Positions 5,701 through 7,228 of a stretch of DNA of 7,228 nucleotides are shown piece by piece. Position numbers and translations under genes: made by a program. The stretch spans positions 1 through 7,228 of the forward strand of contig NZ_URFY01000093.1 in assembly GCF_900547205.1 (NCBI RefSeq), in the 5' to 3' direction. This stretch comes from an uncultured Bacteroides sp. GTDB lineage: Bacteria > Bacteroidota > Bacteroidia > Bacteroidales > Bacteroidaceae. Under the pieces are notes generated by a model. The model was not told the DNA's origin, did no database searches, and worked only from the letters and a program-made list of their open reading frames with translations. Each line of letters starts with the position of its first letter. The first letter of the stretch is position 1.

Positions 5701-6066
5701 CTATTTTGCTAATAGCTCATACCATTGTTGCCGACAGAACTGTTCGTATTCAGTCTTATTAGTACCGCTTTCGATGGTTCTGTCAATGATTTCACCTACC
5801 TGATTAAAAAAAGCTCTATCGGTGACACATTTGGTTTCTTGATAAGTTACTAAATAAATCTCGTAGTAGTCACTGCCATTGAGAGCTACTACCACAAGCC
5901 CCTTGAATAAGCGTCCGTTTACGTTGAATTTGAGTGCTGGCATTTCCTTGAACACTGTGGCGATAAATTTTTCTACTCCCCAAGAAAGAACAATATTCAT
6001 CGGGGTTGTTGCCAATAACTGATTTTTGGCGGTCTCTGCCACCTGCAAAACATACTCTTTGTCCAT
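5701..6066 (-). CDS. Conserved-looking hypothetical protein, 121 aa
   Basis: This 121-residue protein is soluble and mixed alpha/beta, with no signal peptide or membrane helix. An N-terminal helix (MDKEYVLQVAETAKNQLL) is followed by MNIVLSWGVEKFIATVF, a strand-rich middle (ALKFNVNGRLFKGLVVVALNGSDYYEIYLV) and a C-terminal helical part (QVGEIIDRTIES...YEQFCRQQWYELLAK). It resembles small hypothetical proteins that I associate with Bacteroidales mobile elements, but I cannot name a family or function. It starts 18 bases after the stop of the 96-aa gene and is probably co-transcribed with it. A hairpin (5639-5686) lies immediately downstream. Codon use and length are unremarkable. Confidence 0.82.
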   Translation of the reverse strand: MDKEYVLQVAETAKNQLLATTPMNIVLSWGVEKFIATVFKEMPALKFNVNGRLFKGLVVVALNGSDYYEIYLVTYQETKCVTDRAFFNQVGEIIDRTIESGTNKTEYEQFCRQQWYELLAK

Positions 6067-6084
6067 AACTGTAAGTATTTAGAA

Positions 6085-6369
6085 TTAAATAAATGGTATC
6101 GGTAGTCCTTTCTCCTGAAGGTATTCCAGCATTGCTTTTGCGTCTTCATGGGAAGCACGGTTACGGTCATCATAACGGCGGCTGTCGTCTGCCATGACCT
6201 TTAGGCATTCGCGGATTAGACGATAAAGAGACTGTTGTAGCGTTGGGTGCATCACTGGGATTGCTGCTGCAAAGTTCTTGGCGTTGAAAGAATAATCGTT
6301 CAATCCACCTTCAACCGCTTTAGCCAGTTGGTACTCTTTCGTCTGCTCGATGTTGTGATAATTTTCCAT
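6085..6369 (-). CDS. Hypothetical protein, 94 aa
   Basis: This is a small soluble, helix-rich protein with no recognised domain. Starting at ATG 6369 (MENYHNIEQTKEY) gives 94 residues; a TTG two codons upstream (6375) would give 96 but is the weaker choice. The central part LQQSLYRLIRECLKVMADDSRRYDDRNRASHEDAKAMLEYL is rich in charged residues and likely forms two amphipathic helices, with a polar DDRNRASHE turn. This turn resembles small accessory proteins of Bacteroidales mobile elements, from memory only. It heads a two-gene leftward unit with the 121-aa gene (gap 18 bases). No Shine-Dalgarno is visible, which is common in Bacteroidota. No exact TAnnTTTG promoter is found upstream; the nearest is TTGATTTG on the minus strand near 6450-6460, one base off. 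Confidence 0.78.
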   Translation of the reverse strand: MENYHNIEQTKEYQLAKAVEGGLNDYSFNAKNFAAAIPVMHPTLQQSLYRLIRECLKVMADDSRRYDDRNRASHEDAKAMLEYLQEKGLPIPFI

Positions 6370-6468
6370 ATTCAAATCATTTTAAATGAAACATTTATTT
6401 TTCCCCTAACCTCAGACTTTTCTTATCGAAGCCAATTGGGAATTTAACAGTGCAAATCAACTGTCACC

Positions 6469-6493
6469 AACCGGACTTTTGAAGCCGGTTTTT
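6469..6493 (+). terminator. Hairpin with T-run, plus-strand intrinsic terminator-like
   Basis: AACCGG (6469-6474), a bulged A and CTT (6476-6478) pair with AAG (6482-6484) and CCGGTT (6485-6490) around the loop TTG, and a T5 run covers 6489-6493. This is a textbook Rho-independent form on the plus strand. Oddly, no plus-strand gene precedes it: the upstream DNA encodes the leftward 94-aa gene. It may end an antisense or short noncoding transcript, or act as a leader hairpin on the minus strand. Confidence 0.6.
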
Positions 6494-6547
6494 CTTGACG
6501 ATTACTCTCCGTAGGAGGAAGAATCCGAAAGAAATACATTTTAAACC

Positions 6548-6591
6548 GGGCTTTAAAGTTGGGGGACAGACCTTCGCATCTGGTAAAGCCC
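6548..6591. repeat. Nested stem-loop GGGCTTTA/TAAAGCCC
   Basis: A perfect 8-base inverted repeat, GGGCTTTA (6548-6555) and TAAAGCCC (6584-6591), encloses an inner CAGA (6567-6570) / TCTG (6579-6582) stem. It fits a two-tier RNA hairpin on either strand, part of the structured block from 6430 to 6820. On its own it is close to what chance can give; the nesting and its neighbours raise its weight. Confidence 0.4.
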
Positions 6592-6710
6592 ATCGGATAG
6601 ATAGAATCTTCTGATATGACTGAAACGGTATAAAAGGAAGAAGTAGCTATAATTGGGAATACCTATAACAGGATGAAAAGGGCTTGGGCGGGTAAATAAT
6701 CAAGTCTGCC

Positions 6711-6820
6711 GGGGCAAACAAGAAAAGTGGCTTGTTCCGGCATCGACGGGCTGGTTGGTTTCGATTCATCGGAACTCCTGCACTATGATGCAAGGAATGT
6801 GCCGCTGTTTGCCCCTTTTT
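6711..6820 (+). ncRNA. Candidate structured RNA with a long closing stem and terminal T-run
   Basis: GGGGCAAACA (6711-6720) is perfectly complementary to TGTTTGCCCC (6806-6815), which is followed directly by TTTTT (6816-6820). After a six-base bulge (AGAAAA), a second helix pairs GTGGCTTGTTCC (6727-6738) with GGAATGTGCCGC (6794-6805), with one mismatch and three G-U pairs if read as plus-strand RNA. Inside are the smaller complementary pairs ATCGA/TCGAT and TCC-TGCA/TGCA-A-GGA. The coaxial stem of 22 pairs and the T-tail suggest the 3' domain of a plus-strand RNA with its own terminator. No known RNA family is recognised. It could also be a DNA-level site or a leader of an element gene. Confidence 0.5.
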
Positions 6821-7009
6821 GAATATGACTGACTTACTCCTTTCTGCTTAAAATAAGTAGAGTTTCTAGTAACTACCTAGCTAAATATTTGTAACTCCAT
6901 TTCACTAACGCTCGCTGTAGTGACCAAATCATGATAATTATCGCAAATAGTAGATTTAAGGTAAGGGAAAGTCTGTGTTATAATACTTTTATTAAAAATA
7001 TAATTGAAT

Positions 7010-7198
7010 AAACATCTGATAATCAGTGGTATTTTTAACTGAATAGTTGTGGTACCTAAAGTGTAATGTTGAATAAAGTAAAAAGTATCAATTGAAAAAG
7101 ATTTGGTTATCTCTGTAGTCAGATGTTTCTAAGTTTAACAATCAGCACTGTATGTTGTAATGTTTTTATTAATCCACTGTGATATGTTACGTAATGTT
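7010..7198. repeat. AT-rich cluster of short direct and inverted repeats
   Basis: GTAATGTT occurs three times (7063-7070, 7157-7164, 7191-7198). The last two belong to a longer spaced direct repeat, CACTGT...ATGTT...GTAATGTT (7146-7164 and 7175-7198), with inserts of three and two bases. AAACATCTGA (7010-7019) is the exact complement of TCAGATGTTT (7119-7128). The very AT-rich setting makes an iteron-type origin or a promoter region for a gene beyond the right edge possible, but no replication gene is visible to anchor this. Confidence 0.35.
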
Positions 7199-7228
7199 AA
7201 CAATCTGTTTATTTTATATAAATAATAT

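Larger units (their letters stand above)
6376..7228. other. 853-base noncoding region, structured on the left and AT-rich on the right
   Basis: I see no credible coding frame on either strand; the only open frame (6247-6447, plus) lies mostly opposite the 94-aa gene. The left part (about 6430-6820) has mixed composition and several stem-loops: ACAGT/ACTGT (6447-6464), the T-tailed hairpin at 6469-6493, CTCC/GGAG (6517-6527), GGGCTTTA/TAAAGCCC (6548-6591) and the large stem at 6711-6815. The right part (6821-7228) is strongly AT-rich, with short repeats and the small stem TCACTA/TAGTGA (6902-6923). No tRNA, tmRNA, RNase P RNA or insertion sequence is recognisable. Confidence 0.7.

Noticed and set aside
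6434..6466. Resemblance to a cobalamin riboswitch core (GGGAAT...GTGCAAATC...CTGTC) on the plus strand
   Set aside because: The diagnostic CCCGC box and the closing AGxCAGGAxACC segment are absent, and no B12-related gene follows. A covariance search would settle it.
6680..6714. G-quadruplex from GGG-CTT-GGG-C-GGG and a distant GGGG
   Set aside because: The third loop would be about 18 bases, and several of these G residues compete with the stem at 6711-6815.
6711..6820. tmRNA or RNase P RNA as the identity of the structured region
   Set aside because: ATCGACGGG looks slightly tmRNA-like, but no tRNA-like acceptor/TPsiC half, tag-peptide frame or conserved RNase P core sequences are present.
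6430..6820. Retron msr/msd RNA
   Set aside because: No reverse transcriptase gene is present in the window and no frame opens within the 400 bases to the right.
6434..6832. Direct repeats AATTGGGAAT (6434, 6651) and ATATGACTGA (6614, 6823) as a duplicated unit about 210-220 bases long
   Set aside because: Flanking sequence does not align, and isolated 10-base repeats are expected by chance in a region of this size.

Overview
The window looks like accessory DNA from the phylum Bacteroidota, most likely an intestinal Bacteroidales species (Bacteroides, Phocaeicola or Parabacteroides). The evidence is the moderately AT-rich composition, very AT-rich intergenic DNA, starts with little or no Shine-Dalgarno sequence, and a Bacteroidales-type -7 element (TACCTTTG, fitting TAnnTTTG) in front of the parA gene. 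Genus is an inference.

Layout from the left. At 67-1358 four small plus-strand genes are packed with gaps of 2, 4 and 11 bases: a TIGR04076-family protein, an unrecognised 68-residue acidic helical protein, a DUF1294 membrane protein (true start 586) and an HXXEE-family membrane protein. They converge, with a 14-base 3' overlap, on a leftward operon at 1345-5460 whose transcription order is parA, a small ribbon-helix-helix (RHH) partner, a short-chain dehydrogenase/reductase (SDR) and a RecD2-type helicase. The helicase gene is broken by what looks like one extra AAAG unit in a short tandem repeat, separating its N-terminal OB/helix-hairpin-helix part from the SF1B helicase core.

Upstream of parA (5461-5700) is AT-rich DNA with eight TAGTA/TACTA pentamers in 93 bases, partly as palindromes and partly with a 49-base period. 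With the ParA ATPase and the RHH protein, this makes a complete candidate partition system: motor, adaptor and centromere/operator. The RHH partner has an N-terminal segment (MKGGLNGLL) resembling the ParA-stimulating motif of chromosomal ParB proteins. The element is therefore probably a plasmid or an integrative/conjugative element able to exist as a plasmid. No replication, integrase or mobilisation gene is visible, so this remains an inference.

Farther right are two small leftward genes (96 aa or 94 aa, then 121 aa) of unknown function, separated from the partition locus by a long imperfect hairpin. From about 6376 to the right edge I see no credible gene. The first half (about 6430-6820) holds several stable stem-loops, two of them followed by T-runs on the plus strand. 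These include a two-segment stem spanning 6711-6815, so a structured noncoding RNA or a leader is plausible. The second half (6821-7228) is very AT-rich, with short direct and inverted repeats that could be part of an origin or regulatory region.

The most notable items are the parA/RHH/TAGTA-array partition module with its embedded SDR, the tetranucleotide-repeat frameshift in recD2, and the unexplained structured noncoding region at 6430-6820.
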